Source: Mimachlamys varia
Taxonomy: Eukaryota > Mollusca > Bivalvia > Pectinida > Pectinidae
Direction of reading: 5' to 3'
Length of the DNA: 64,000 bases
Assembly (NCBI GenBank): GCA_947623455.1
Contig: OX392529.1
Coordinates: forward strand, 56,253,186-56,317,185
Shown here: positions 32,930 through 45,700 of the stretch, in pieces
Layout of the letters: each line of letters starts with the position of its first letter
Position numbering within the stretch: the stretch's first letter is position 1
The notes under the pieces: generated by a model
Database searches by the model: none
What the model was told of the DNA's origin: nothing
The model's input: only the letters and a program-made list of their open reading frames with translations
Translations under genes and position numbers: made by a program

Positions 32930-35461
32930 CTACAAGTAATAAATATTACATATATTAGAAAAGAAAAAAAAAATCGGACTCTACCGCAAGGCCTTTCTGC
33001 CTTCTCATGTTTCCTCAGGCGGATAAATTCAGGAAAAAGCACAGGTTAAGATTTCTGAACAGTGTAAAAAAAAACCCAGTTTTTGCAGTAACAAACGTTA
33101 ATAGGAAAATAGTTTTTTTTTAATATAGAGCTTCACGTGTTTGATAATAACGTTGAGCATTTTAAATTAAGGGAGTGAAGTTTGGGGCTTTTATAAAGCA
33201 CTAGGTATAGATAAATTACATTTAAGTTTTTGTAAGAGATTATTAGGAGTTACAATAAAAATTGTATGATACGTCAAGAACTAGGACGGTTTCCAGTGAC
33301 TGTGACAGAAATGTGTTGGTTGAAATTAAGAATTTTCCAAGTAACTGTATTTTAAATGTTTGTTATCAAGAAATGCTCGAGAAATGAAGTGAGTGGTCCG
33401 AAAGTAAGAGAAATGAGTTTTATAGAATGGGGTTAGGGTATATAATATATGGGTCTGTAAAACATAATTGGCAATGATATTGAGATTATTTAATGTAGAA
33501 TGTATGATGTACAAAATGTATTTAGACAAAAATGTACGGAACAGATAATTTCACCTATGAAGTGCTCTTTGTGCGAACATATTATGAAGGTTTTGGTTTA
33601 CAAAAAAATATTGAACGAAACCTATAGGTAGTCTAAATCTGAAAGAAATATCGAAGATTCGTATGTCGTCACATAAATTGAACATAGAGGTATATATGGT
33701 TATAATTATACTGAACGATGCAGTATGATTTGTACATCATTCGATAACGGGGATATTGAGGACGAGTACCATTTTATATTCAAGTATGAATGATTTAAAG
33801 ATATAAGAAACAAGTTTATAAAGAAATATTATTGTTAAAAGCCTAGTATGTCCAAATTTATTCAACTGATGAGAACGGATAGCAAAAATGATTTGTTAAT
33901 TTTAGCAAAGTTCATAAGTTTAATTAACAAATAAGTATTAAATAAATAAATGTACATGTAATCGCATTGGAACCTTATCTTATGCAACAACTGAACAATC
34001 TTAGTTCTGAAACACGTATACAGCTTTGAGAACTCGGGGTTAAATCGGTAATGCAAAACATACCTTTCAAAATATCTGAAATTTCAAAACATGGATTTAA
34101 AGAAAATGAAGATGTTATTTGTATTCACTCACCAAAGTAGTTATTTCTTCGTTTCTCATACTCTTTATGTAAAAACTTCACAAGGTCGTTTTGTGTTCGA
34201 TCTAACTGTATCGCTTTCACAAACTCGTCATAAGCGTTCCCGCCTTTCCCCAGCAAGATGTCAATCATTTTGCTGGCTCTCTGTTTTCTTGTTTTTTCAT
34301 ATTCTATTTCATCTTTGTCATCTTCATTCAAAACAAATTTTGACCTCAAATAATTTAAATACCGTTCTGGGTTCATATATTTGCATAGGGATTGTCTGTT
34401 CTCCTCGAGGATCTGAAAAAGAAAATAGTCAGAAATAAAAACAAAAAATGGATACACGGTGACCTTTCATTAAATGCCGTTTAGATGCATATATATATGT
34501 ATGTTACAATGTATAAGGCTTAAGCAATATGAGGTTCGAAACCAGGTCTAGCTCCATATTATTACTTATTGCATTTTTTACATGTCGAAAATTATTTAAT
34601 CTAGTAAAGTAATATTATTCATTTGTGGGAATTAAGATATTTTTCCCCTGTGAAAAATGTCACTTTTTCTAATTTGATGCTTACATACGTTAATGTGGAA
34701 AACTAAAAGCTGCCCGGGCAGGTTTTGCTATAAAAATGTAATAAACTTAATATCAAACAGTATATTCAGTACTAACAAATATAATTTATTGTGTAGTTTT
34801 GTTTTTTTTTTACTTTTTTTTTTCACTCTTGTTGTACAGTACACTCGTGAGAAATATGAAAATATGAACCCTTTCGTGAAATATATTTGGTATTAGAGAA
34901 GACACTGTTAGATATCCCCCATATGATCAAAATTAGATATCCCCCATATGATCAGAATTAGTTATTTCATCATAATCATCTTGAAACATGGTTTTCAACA
35001 TTATAGCCAAACCAGTTTTCAATACACAGTACAAGGGAGGCAACTCGTATAAAACCGTTATCGGACGAGGAAATATTACCTGACAAAACAGGTATTCAAT
35101 GATATGGTATACAAACTTGATAAGGTATTTTCCAATGTACTCGATTGACCTTCATTCCTATATGTTATATGTACAAATCACACATGTTAATCGGATTTTA
35201 GTAACGAAATGATATTCAAATCGACCGAACAGGACATACATGTTTGTGTTAGATAAATTTGCTATGTCACACACGGTATATTCCACATGGTATTGTGTTG
35301 TGGTGAACGATAAAGTGAAAATAGTAGTATTTTACTTATATACTCAAGCCAATATAAGTAAATTTACTATACACTGTACATATAATGAAGATTAACGTTA
35401 TGTTTATACGTACCAGGCGTTTTATACCTGCTAATACCTCTTCTTCCGTGGGTGTCCCCAT
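32340..35461 (-). CDS. BCL10-like CARD adaptor, three exons, complete
   Basis: Exons of 48, 280 and 590 nt give 305 residues. Residues about 5-105 form a CARD of the BCL10 type: TPTEEEVLAGIKRL leads into NPERYLNYLRSKFVL, then KTRKQRASKMIDILL and IQLDRTQNDLVKFL, which parallel human BCL10. The rest is low-complexity: a Pro run at 128-135 and a Ser-rich C terminus (SFSSSDS). BCL10 joins CARD-coiled-coil proteins to MALT1, forming filaments that activate NF-kB. PVEDTE at 233-238 fits the TRAF6-binding pattern P-x-E-x-x-acidic, but so short a motif is weak evidence. Human BCL10 also has three coding exons. At 305 residues it is longer than the human protein (233). Identity as a BCL10 homologue is likely; signalling is inferred. 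Confidence 0.88.
32930..34132 (-). other. BCL10-like intron 2
   Basis: 1.2 kb, AT-rich; short open frames without domain pattern. Nothing else recognised. Confidence 0.6.
34133..34412 (-). CDS. BCL10-like exon 2: CARD core
   Basis: Acceptor TCTTTTTCAG, donor TTTG|GTGAGT. It encodes ILEENRQSLCKYMNPERYLN to KEYEKRRNNYF, i.e. CARD helices 2-6 including the conserved basic stretch around RKQRASKM. Confidence 0.9.
34413..35413 (-). other. BCL10-like intron 1
   Basis: 1.0 kb, AT-rich, with a short direct repeat AGATATCCCCCATATGATCA at about 34,911-34,957. Nothing else recognised. Confidence 0.6.
35414..35461 (-). CDS. BCL10-like exon 1
   Basis: ATG at 35459-35461 opens MGTPTEEEVLAGIKRL, followed by donor CTG|GTACGT in phase 0. 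The acidic-then-helical start matches the first CARD helix of BCL10. Confidence 0.82.
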
Positions 35462-35689
35462 TTCGGTCGGTGTCGATCAATTAACTAGCTACTTCCTCAT
35501 GCGTATAGATTTTAAGTTTTGTTTGTTAAAGGAAATCCACCCAATATCTTCCGCCTTCTGTCTGTTTTGAAACTCTTCAATTTGAAAACCACATTTATAC
35601 AGTTTGGGCGGGATTCTTTAAATCTTATAAAATTAATGTTCTTTGCTGTATCAGGAGCACGGGTGCTTGGGGTTAGATATTAAATATTG

Positions 35690-36160
35690 TATATGTACCA
35701 TTATAGCCTCTTATTACTGTATAAAATATAATTTATACAGTAATAAGAGGCCATATAGTATTTATCACATAACTGACCCGTTCAGTAATGTCATACGGCC
35801 ATGTCATAAAAATGGTATTACGCACGTGTAATAATACTATTGTGACGTCATAAACAAATGATGTCTTTATGACGTAATATGATTGTGTCGGTAGTGAAAA
35901 ACGTACTATCACAGAAGAAATTTTCCTTTCTTATAGAGAATCAATTTAAGAGTTTTTGTATATTTTCTCATAAATAAGTTATGTGATAAATAGAATCTTA
36001 CACTCGTGTCAATGTAATATGGAATTTATTAAACTCGTTAAATAATTTAATGTCACTCGCTTAAAGGCTTGTGACATATTAAATTATCTAACTCGTTTTA
36101 TAAATTCAATATTACATCGACACTCGTGTAAGACCCTCTCTATATACAATATATAATATC
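35690..36160. repeat. Foldback family J, copy 1, upstream of the BCL10-like gene
   Basis: It contains a perfect 20-bp hairpin (35706-35725 with 35732-35751, GCCTCTTATTACTGTATAAA) and a larger inverted pair ACACTCGTGTCAATGTAATA / ATTACATCGACACTCGTGT at about 36,001-36,131. TTATCACATAAC(T) blocks and CATACGGCCATGTCATAAA recur at 43,610-43,955. It lies within about 250 bp of the start codon and so may overlap the promoter. Confidence 0.75.
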
Positions 36161-37330
36161 TAACCCCATGCATCCGTGATCAGGAGGGGGATAATACAGG
36201 GCAGGGACCTGAAATGTGGCACAATGGTTTAGATCAATATTCGAGTTTTGCCTCATCCACAAAACTTATCTCTGTATGTCCTGTACTCCTAAAATATGAT
36301 ATTTTGGTTACCGAGAGGGCGCCGAACCTGAAAGCTGGCACCCTTCCCCCAATAATAAACTTCAAATTTTATGTTATAAACGAAGAATGATACAGCTAGA
36401 ACCGGGGGGGGGGGGGGGGGGGGGGTGGATTTGGGCGACAATACAATTACCACTGACTTAATGCAGCAATTCATGTATACCTTATAACGATACGCAACTC
36501 GTACGATTCTAAATATACGGTTGTAGTATGACAACTGGCGCTTAACTATGACATACGTTCGTCTAACCGGGAATTATATAATAACAAATACTGAATTGGA
36601 GTAGAAGATGCACTTTTTCATTACCCATTATTTACAATAAATATAGGAAATTTCATTTTCAGTAAAAAAACAACCTTATATTAAAAAGTCTACCATCATT
36701 GTACAACATGATTTTTGTAACAAAATGCTAATTAAGGGTGTTTTTTTATCTTGATCAGAAAACATTTTCGTTCAATTATGTCAAGATTCTAAAGAATTCG
36801 TTGAGGTCTAGATTGGAAAATCAAGAATGTCCCGCGTATGTCAAAAAGGTAAAGAAAAAGAAATAAAGAAAAAAGACAACCCGGATATATATATAACTCG
36901 TCCTATTCGATATCCATACAATAATATACAATATTTGATACAATATTTGATATAGCGCCATATCTAGCTAACATAAGCTACTCTAAAGCGCTTTACAGTA
37001 CATAGTTATACAATCAATACAATTAGCACATACAGTTCTATCATATACAATTCTGAGGAGTTCGCAGGAGCTGCCTTATCGGGCGCTAACTACTTGTCCT
37101 ATACCACCTGGCTAATATCTCATTAAGTTTGTGTGTATGTATGCGTGTGTGCTGGAGATGAATTGTGTTCTGTTTGTAGTGGGACCGTGTTTCCAACGGC
37201 ATCTTTTATAGTGCCACCATACTTGAATGCTACATCACAGATACTGCAACATCCATCCCAGACCATTTTATACTCCACCTGGGTTGTTGGAGTTGTGTGG
37301 GCAGGAGAAAAACACTTTCTCTGAATGTTC
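36161..37330. other. Non-coding stretch
   Basis: Includes a poly-G run of 22 (36404-36425) and AT-rich sequence. No gene recognised. Confidence 0.45.
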
Positions 37331-37420
37331 CATGCCTATGACGATTACGGGGATCGAACCCCGGCCACCTGCATAGAAGGCCGGAGTGTTAACCACTCGA
37401 CCAAGTTTGGTAATACATGT
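37330..37420 (-). repeat. tRNA-derived SINE head
   Basis: On the minus strand an A box TGGTCGAGTGG (37393-37403) and a B box GGTTCGATCCC (37350-37360) have tRNA-like spacing, and the T arm CGGGG/CCCCG pairs. The flanking sequence does not form an acceptor stem (ACCAAAC against TAATCGT), so this is not a working tRNA gene but a SINE promoter region. Confidence 0.7.
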
Positions 37421-38059
37421 ACAAACTATATCATGATCCGGGTTAGTATTTGAAACAGACATGGACTTTTTCGAAAACCTTTAATGAAAACCAAACAAAG
37501 AGTTTTCAGCTATAAAGAGTTTTTTGTTTTGGTGGGGCTGATATTTCTGCTTCTTAATTATATTGATTATCGATTCTCAGATCTAGACACGTTATCGTAT
37601 AAGTCGACCAATACCTTATTATAGAGAGCAATTTTCTTTGAAAACAATATGGCGGAGGAAATGGGCGTGTCCGTAAACGGCAGGAAAGTCGCCAGTATAT
37701 CGGGACAGAACAAAAAACACACATAAGGTGATTTGTGTATGAAGAGATATTTACATGACTTGTATTGTTGAAAAAAATCTTTGTAAACTAATGTAGACAA
37801 AAATTGTCGCCGTCATTATAATACACTTGATAGAGACATGCATAAGTGGTAAATGCACAACACAGTTCAGACATGCGTATCGTTCATCCAAAAGGCTAGG
37901 TACACCTGCACTTAAAGATCCAATAGAAGTGATACATGTACGTAATATCACCTATACGATCTATACGTTGTACATATCTCCATATTTGTACTTGACCATG
38001 TGGTCATTGGCTTCATTTCCTTAGCTGTCGCCAAGATAGTCAATCTCCATACATTATAA
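37421..38059. other. Non-coding stretch
   Basis: Short open frames on both strands overlap each other and show no domain pattern. Nothing else recognised. Confidence 0.4.
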
Positions 38060-38345
38060 TTAAATCTTGTTTGAAGCACGCTTTTTCATTTGTTTAAATG
38101 TGTTATCAGCCCATACAGTATAAAATGACGTCGCCGTTTAGAGTGTTGCTTTTATTGATTGACTGATGTAGCAGCGTATTAATTTGTAAAAGAAAAGAGT
38201 CCATCAATATTTTAGTCAATTTTCGCAGAGTATAAATTAGATTATAAGGATTAACTTGAATCTGTTTTTATGTTAAGGGGTTATAACACAATAAGAGTAC
38301 ACTCCGGTTTTTTGTGTTATACCTCCATAGCATAACAAATAGATT
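38060..38345. repeat. Foldback element, family G copy 2
   Basis: AATCTTGTTTGAAGCACGCT, TATCAGCCCATA, GACGTCGCCGTTTA and GAGTACACTCCGGTTTTTTG follow in the same order as at 15,095. About 110 bp of unrelated sequence separates the two parts here. Confidence 0.7.
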
Positions 38346-38447
38346 CAATAATCCTAAATATAAATGTACCGTATACTATAATAGCCGTACTGCTGTAAGT
38401 CTAAACAAAAGGCTTTAAATTAGACTTTATATATAACTTACATGTAG

Positions 38448-38525
38448 CATCGTCAGAAACCCACGGTACACTTCTCTGACGTTTGCATATACATCAGAGC
38501 AGTGTACCGTGGGTTTCCGACGATG
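38448..38525. mobile_element. Foldback MITE, copy 2
   Basis: CATCGTC.GAAACCCACGGTA and TACCGTGGGTTTCCGACGAT are inverted, around CTCTGACGTTTGCATATACA. It matches the element at 29,084 and is less diverged between arms. Confidence 0.85.
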
Positions 38526-38944
38526 ACCATGTAGATAGACCTTTAAGCTCTGGGTTGCCCATTGCGTTTCAAGATTTGGTTGGGTTTTATCAGTTTATAT
38601 GTCCTGTTAACAGGTAATGTCATTCAAGGACGGTTTCTATGAGCGCGTTTGTATTTGAGAGGCAGCGCTATGTCCATGTAAGCCTCCTTACAAATGTCCG
38701 GAATGTTTGCCGGTTTAAAGTGCTACCACACTGACGTATAATGCCGAAGGCATGGCCCTTGAAGCAAACCACACCACCTAGCCTGGTTTCAACAACGTTT
38801 CTTAACTTATTTAACTTGAAAATATCCATATGGAATCATTACAAAATTTAAGGAAAGATCCTTAACTTAAGTTTCCTTCTTAACTTTTGTCATGTGATGT
38901 CATTGATGAAATCGGGGCCCAGTCATATTAAACTTACAAAGGGT

Positions 38945-39320
38945 GAACCAGTCGCTCCACTCCCATCCTCAATATTCAGGGATTACGATCACATACACTC
39001 TCTTACACCCCTGGAATATGTCATGGCAAATTGAAGGCTCTGTGTGCATACATTTTGTTGATGAGGCTAGAAGACTTGTTCAACAATTAAACAAAAGAAT
39101 CTCGTGGTCACATAACGGTAAAAGTTGACAGTCTTTGAAGTCAGTTGAGGCTCTTTTGTAATATTCATAGAAATGGCACGTAGCTTGGCGATTTGTCGGG
39201 ATTTTTCACCTGAGCGTGTCTTCAGTTTTGCCATTACATATTCTAGGGTATCCTCGATCTCCAGGGGTAACGATCACCTACGCTCTCTACATCCTCGATA
39301 TCCAGGGGTTACGATGTTCA
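38945..39320. repeat. Foldback family F, copy 4
   Basis: ACCCCTGGAATATGTCATGG at one side and TTGCCATTACATATTCTAGG plus ATCACCTACGCTCTCTACAT and TCGATATCCAGGGGTTACG at the other. About 375 bp, intergenic. Confidence 0.7.
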
Positions 39321-39394
39321 TCATATCGGAAACTTTTCATTTTCTTGGTGTCTGGTGAAAACTTAATAATAGAACATTGTAATGGTAACAGGGA

Positions 39395-39476
39395 CTTATA
39401 AATTCCATGTTCTTGTACAGTTTCAGAAACAGCGAGGGAGTGTTGGCACCTCCCTGTCGTACACCTATGCCAATCT
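39395..39476 (-). pseudogene. Possible reverse-transcriptase-like fragment
   Basis: On the minus strand IGIGVRQGGANTPSLFLKLY resembles the GVRQG-x-x-SP-x-LF segment of non-LTR retrotransposon reverse transcriptases. The match covers about 20 residues only, with no catalytic motif nearby. It may be chance. Confidence 0.25.
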
Positions 39477-39579
39477 GTAAAAATAATAATAAATATTTTA
39501 TTTTAGTGTCACACATACATGTACATCTTACACAATAAAATTTACATAATAAACTATACACAAATACCAAGTATGCCCA

Positions 39580-40029
39580 GCCATTTTTGACTGACGAGAC
39601 ACACCAAGGACAACAGGATAACAGTGTATTCAGAAATACGAAATATATTTCATGAGTGTGGCTATTATTTTGATATTTTTTTCACGATTGCACAGCATAC
39701 GCGTGTGGCTAATATTTTAATTGTCCCATTGTCGTTTGTACAAGGAAAACAGTGTTGTGATTGGCCAAATAAAAAAATGTGATATTTTTTACTATTTTTG
39801 AATGAATAATTTATTATATTTCATTAGTTCGAAAAAGGTAATAAAAACGCGTCTTTCACATCTACATAATTATACTTACCACTGCCCAATGACATATTTT
39901 ATTTTTATACCACAACACGAGGAAAGCTATAGACGTTTTGTTGCTGCAGGTAAAGTAAAGAATAAAGAATGGAGCAAAATTCATTGCATTATTGAGCCCG
40001 TACCAATTCCTATTTGTTCTTACGTACTG
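39580..40029. other. Non-coding stretch
   Basis: AT-rich, no recognised gene or repeat. Confidence 0.35.
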
Positions 40030-40272
40030 CCATTGTAGTATTGTGGTATGGTATTGTAGTATTGTGGTATGGTATTGTGGTATTATATTATGGTATTGTG
40101 TTATGGTATTGTATTATGGTATGGTATTGTATTGTGGTATGGTATTTTTGTATTGTATTGTAGTATTGTGGTATTGTATTGTGGTATTGTATTGTAGTAT
40201 TGTATCGTGGTATTGTATTGTGGTATTGTATTGTGGTATTGTATTGTGGTATGGTATTGTGGTATTGTGATT
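40030..40272. repeat. Low-complexity (GTATT/TATTG)n array
   Basis: Irregular repeats of GTATTGTGGTATTGTATTGT for about 240 bp. The open frame of Tyr, Cys, Val and Ile codons here is a composition artefact. Confidence 0.85.
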
Positions 40273-42100
40273 TGCCTATTTACAGCTTCTATTTATTGTA
40301 TGTAACCCCAATCAAAGCAAACGCATAATTTTGTGAAGTGATGACATCAATCTTTTAATATAAGTGCACTCTCCGTCTTAGAAGGGATTGTTTACGCCAT
40401 TCAGTATAAAGAAAGTAGAGTCTACTGACAAGGTCGTTACAACGCACAATTTTATGTCTTCTTATACAAAGGAAGATATGCTGTATAATGTTACGCGATT
40501 AAAGGAAAAGCTATCAAAAGATACACTTCCTCGTTATCAATGTCACAAGGTAATGGACGTCTATTCCTTCACAGGAATCAATACTCACAAAAGAACATTA
40601 TATCAGCTAAGTCGATAGATATGGGGGAACTACCATCTACTTAAACCAATTTTGAAATGTATTTTGTCCTGGTGATGTTTTGTGATTATCCTTGAAACAT
40701 CTCACTGATTAAAATATTGCTATATCTATAGAATGCTTACATAGTCTTTCCGTGATACAAAGACATTATCTCAATTATAGTTGAAAGTAATCAACGTATT
40801 TTGATCATATTCCTATACTTTTAAATGATTCCATTTGAAACAATGATCAAATGTAATTAGGACAGAACACCGAATATAGTTATGTATGGTGACTTCCAAT
40901 GTTTTTGAAGCATCGCAGGAAGTAGAATGCTGACAGACAACAAAAACATTCTTCCTCAAATACCTTAAATTACATGTAATCACTGTTGATGGCCTGAATG
41001 TTGGTGCACAGAGGTCTTAATGTGAGAGGAAACCGGAGCACCAGGAGAAAACGTGCATGGTCGGGCTGAATTCCCCATACCTTTTCACGTCGATTGTGGA
41101 ATCAAACCTCGACCGCCTTTTTGAAATTTAATCTATTGTAGCTTTTGCATTACTTCCACTCCACAGTACATAATGGGGGGGGGGGGGGGGGGTGCTCGTT
41201 TAGTAACTCTAACGGAGCGTGTGCATTTTGGAGACTTTGGTATGTTCGTGTAAGCCTCCTTGCGATAGTCCGGATCTTTTGCCGATTTAAAGTGCTACCG
41301 CACTAAAGTATACTGCCGAAGGCCCCGAACAGAACACCCACTTGGCCACATTATAGTGACAAGTTGACAACAGGCGAACCATTCGTTCCACTCCCATAAT
41401 GCTGAGCATCAAGCAGGGAGTCATAACTACAATTGTTAGAGACTCTGGTATGTCTCCGCCTGGGGACAGAACACATAGCCTTCCTCACTGGGGCGAACGC
41501 TCAACTAAAGGCCAAAAGTGAGGTTGTGTGAAGGGAGACACAAGGAATGAGAAAGTTGTTTAGAAAGAATGGAAAAGAAAAGATCCCAAATTTAGTAGCC
41601 TTCTACGATCATGCATTGGGGGCAGCAGGTACAATACTTACGCCCTACCTGCAGGGTAGTACTATTTACATTGGTTTCAAAACTAGAAGTGTTGTGAGTA
41701 GAATTAGTGCTGGTGGAGCACACCAAAGCGTATGTTTTACATGTGCAAGGGTTGTGGAATATCCCGTCCCATGGCAATGTAACCAGCTTTACTGCGCGAA
41801 TTGTAGAGCTTTTCAAACAAAATTATCTGTTTAAGTTTTACTCAACTGGTGGTTTTTGTTTCTTTAAAATCACAGAAACCTAATTCCAACACTCCAAACG
41901 AGCACCCGAAAAACTAAAATGTTGGCATCACTTTCAATCATGAATAGTTTATGAACAACTCTTTGCAAAAACAACAAATAAAGTCTTGCTTGTGTATCAA
42001 CTACCCACAAACTGCTTGCTTGGACTTTTCTAGGGTGTTAATGATGCCTTTTTATGACGATAATTTGTGCCACATGTGGTTCCTGCTACACAAGCGGTGT
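40273..42100. other. Non-coding stretch with SINE-like sequence
   Basis: Contains the SINE-like segment at 40,990-41,110 and a run of 18 G at 41175-41192. Open frames at 40,388 and 41,547 show no family pattern. Nothing else recognised. Confidence 0.4.
40990..41115 (+). repeat. SINE-like fragment with GAGGAAACCGGAG core
   Basis: GAGAGGAAACCGGAGCACCA, GGAGAAAACGTGCATGG and CATACCTTTTCACGTCGATT followed by a GGAATCAAACC box. The same core (GGAGGAAAGCCGGAGTTCCT) occurs at 63,172. This core is common in SINEs of several animal phyla, as I recall. Confidence 0.5.
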
Positions 42101-42174
42101 GAAATATAAACATAGTACATGTACCTGCATACAAATAAAAACTTCTGAAACCCTGTTAATCGGAAGTACTATTG

Positions 42175-42300
42175 ACATGTTTATCAATCTGATTAAAATC
42201 ATATCTTGATCTCCGCACCGTTCCGTAAACTTCTCTCTGTTGCCCTGTAAAGCGGAGTGGAGTGAGAACAAGGATCTGTATTTTGATCGGATTGACATAT
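42175..42300. repeat. Dispersed repeat, GTTCCGTAAACTTCTCT family, copy 1
   Basis: ATATCTTGATCTCCGCACCG, TTCCGTAAACTTCTCTCTGT and GAGAACAAGGATCTGTATTT. A second copy flanks an insertion at 53,398-53,790, directly in front of the Penelope-like remnant, so the family may be the 5' part of that element. Confidence 0.6.
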
Positions 42301-42724
42301 TTATAGAAAAGGGTGCTGACTTTTATGCTAAGCTTGAACACATTTAAGAATTAGACCGGGTTTTCCCGGCCCTAACACCCGACTTGGACATTTTGACAGA
42401 TAGTTGTCTATGTAGTGTCGGGGCCAGAGGAAACTCGGGCTATTAATTAATTGAAGAATATGCCATACAGAATATGCATTGTGAAACGATTCCTTGGCAG
42501 CACTATGAACAGATCAATGGAACAGTCCGGTTGGATGACTGCATGCACCAATAAAGTTCCTCACTAGAGATAGTGTGTATGGAATTTCATTGCGTGTGAT
42601 TTAACGGGTGCACATTTCATGGTCATCTGCCAGATAGGAAAGATTTCTGGAGCCGGTACGTGATATGGTTAACCATATCTGATACACGTTCCCAAAAACA
42701 GCTGGATTGGACAATCCTACAAAC

Positions 42725-42794
42725 ATGGATTACTTGTACAATTCCCTCAGTATGTACGCATTGGGGTTGCTGTGTGCTTCAACAATTTTAGCAG
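42725..42794 (+). CDS. Paralogue A exon 1: signal peptide
   Basis: ATG at 42725 opens MDYLYNSLSMYALGLLCAST, ending ILA G|GTAAGT. Length and donor position parallel exon 1 of paralogue B (55351). The hydrophobic core and Ala-x end suit signal peptidase cleavage. Confidence 0.82.
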
Positions 42795-45700
42795 GTAAGT
42801 TCATGCGTGAAACAAAATGTGTTGGTGATTTTCTTTATAGAACTGAACAATGTTGAGAAATTTGGTTAATATCACAATACAATTGTGATCACAAGCATGC
42901 TAGCGTTATTCCAAGCATACTAACGCATAATGCGGATGGATTTTGTTTTACTAGACTTTTAACAAAATAAAAAGTTGTTCGTGGCTTTATTTTCCAATCT
43001 TCAATCCGAGTATTTTGCAAACCTTGGTTGGCGGTTTACATATATGTATACATACATGAAAAAAAAGTAAGACTTCATGTTTATATCAAACAACCATTAC
43101 ATTTTTCTATTTTTATTAATCTATGACATCTGCGGAAACATATAGTTACAGTGTAAATGTAAAGACCTTTAGCTGTAACAAGTGTTACTTCTATTTTGCC
43201 CATAGTTTAATCGATTTTGAGTTCGGATTATGGTTTTGTTGACGCTTTGGTATTCTCTGATTTTTTTTTCTATAGTTGGAAATCGGAGCTGCTTACAGAA
43301 GAATAAGATATACTACCTAATTAAAGAAATCGTTTTTGGCATTAGGGATTATGAAATTAACCCTTGGTTACCATATTTCGTCATTTGTTTTGGTATGCAG
43401 CAAGTGGACGGCTTATCACTAGCACTTTGAATAAGAGCAACGACTTAGATTAACTTGTTTTGAACTTCCCCTTTGTTTTTAGTAACATCCCTGTATCCTG
43501 ATGTTTTTGTGTCGTATTTGATTCAGTATCCAAAGGTTTGCTGTGGTTAACATTATTTCAATGGAATATATCGTTGCTGACAAAAAACACTTACTCTATT
43601 GAATATATAGAGGATCTTACACGAGTATCGATCTCTTGTCGATGAAATATGGAATTTATTAACTGAGTTAGATAATTTAATTTGTCACGAGCCTTTAGGC
43701 GAGTCACATATTAAATTATTTAACGATTTTAATAAATTCCATATTACATTGCCACGAGTGTAGGATTCTATTTATCACATAACTTATATTAATTAGAAAA
43801 TACACAAAAACTCTCAAAATAATTCTCTATACAGTGTAATAATGGCAAATTTCTTCTGTGACAGTGCTTTGTTGATGACGTTATTACACGTGTGTAATTC
43901 CATATTTATGACATGGCCGTATGACAAGACTGGATGGGCCAGTTATGTGATAAAATAAGATATTACACAGAAAAAAGTAATTAACACGCATTTTCTCGAG
44001 TCAAAATCGTTTAAAAAAGTTACAAATTATGTATATGCCAGGTCGTGATAAGCGTATTATATTAATGTTTTAGAAATGCGAGAGAACTATTTCCACATCG
44101 ACCGAGGATACGATAATGTCCTACCTAACGAAGGAACAATGTGGAACTTCACCGTGTCCAGTATTATCACCTGTATGTTGAAGTGTTTTAATAAGGCTGA
44201 GTGTATATCGGTGTTCTACAAGGAAGGACAGTGTATAGGATGGCACACCAGGATAGACGACCTAACCCCGACCACAATTACTGATGACGTCAGATACTAT
44301 GAAATGAGAGGTAAAATAATTTTACTGAAAGTAAAAGTCATTGATTATGGTGCATGTACTGCTTTTTATGGCGGGGAAGAAGGGGCCGGCGAGTGGGGGT
44401 GCTTGTAGTATTGCCAACATCCGTCCGTCCCATTGCGTCCCGTCCCATTACGTCCCGTCCCATCGTGTCCCGTCCTGTCCCGTCCCATTACGTCCCGTCC
44501 CATTGTGTCCCGTCCCGTTCCTTCCCGTCTCGGTCCATGGCGTCTCTTACCTTCATTAATAGACCTTCGTCAAACATTGATATTTTAACTAACATATTTT
44601 GATATGAAACTTCATATAAATGATCAGTATGTTATGTAGTTCTGCTTCAGAATTTTAATTTCAGAGTTTGACCCCATTAAAGAAAGTTACAACCTTTATA
44701 CTAAAACCCCTTTCCCGGAGATCTCCATTTTAGCTACATATGTTAAAGGCAGATGAAACTTCATTTGAATAATCAGTTACTATGTAGTTGTGCATTGGCC
44801 TTCTAATTTCAGATTTTGTCAATTTTTAAGGGAGATCGCCACCTTAACTAACAAGGTTTAAATAAACCTTCATGATCAGTATATTATAAGGTTAATGCAT
44901 CATTATTGTGACTCATTTTAATTTAAGATTTTGACCCCTTTTCGGATAGTTACAACCCTTAATGTGAAATTTAAGATAGAACCTATCTCAAACGACTTCC
45001 CACTCTTTTAAGTTTACACCAAGGTCAAGGTCGGTAAATCAGTATAAACGACCAGTATCTGCTGCAAGGGTTATTAGTTATCCTACTGATGACAGTCCTA
45101 GTTGTTTTCTGCATCGATTTACTGATATATTTGTTTATCTAGCAATCAACATATCTCCCGTTCAAATGATCAGATGAAGGGAGACATACCATATTAGTAA
45201 CCCCTTTTCTTCTTCTTCTTGGATTATTGTAAATTTCACCTAAGGTCAGTAGCCAAAAAATGTCTAAATTTTTCAAATATTTGAAGGTGTGTGTCAAGGT
45301 GATAGAAATGGTCCCACTTTCTTTACATAAACGTAATTTAGCAAACCTTTGAAAAAAAAACAAGCTCATGTTTTACAATCGTTCCCCTCAATGTCCTCAG
45401 ATTAAAGGATCGAAACTTTTATCCGGGCATCATTTCTAACTAAAGGTTAAAAGTCAACTGTAATGACTGTCGTAACGGTCCCTATAAGAACTTGTTCATG
45501 TATGTATTTTATGAATCAGCAGGAGAAAGTTCCTCTAATAATTAGGTCTAATTGGTGCTTAGGTATCCTGAGGAAATCAAAATTTGTGCTATGATTTCTG
45601 GAAAATCTGGAAGTTTTTTCAATCAATTATGTAACTATATGTTTTGAAATGCCTGAATAAGGAATTTTAAATTAAGTTTTTACCGGCTAATTGGAGGCAT

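Larger units (their letters stand above)
42795..44073 (+). other. Paralogue A intron 1
   Basis: Contains a Penelope-like 3' end (43,200-43,275) and a foldback family J copy (43,610-43,955). No further exon. Confidence 0.6.

Noticed and set aside
37330..37420. tRNA gene candidate
   Set aside because: A and B boxes and the T arm are present, but the acceptor stem does not pair, which fits a SINE head and not a working tRNA.
41547..41834. 95-codon frame with several Cys
   Set aside because: It has no clear Cys spacing of a known domain and no splice or start context, and a frame of similar length is open on the other strand.
44341..44602. Pro/Ser/Arg-rich frames
   Set aside because: They cross the CGTCCC low-complexity tract in the intron after the PAN exon.
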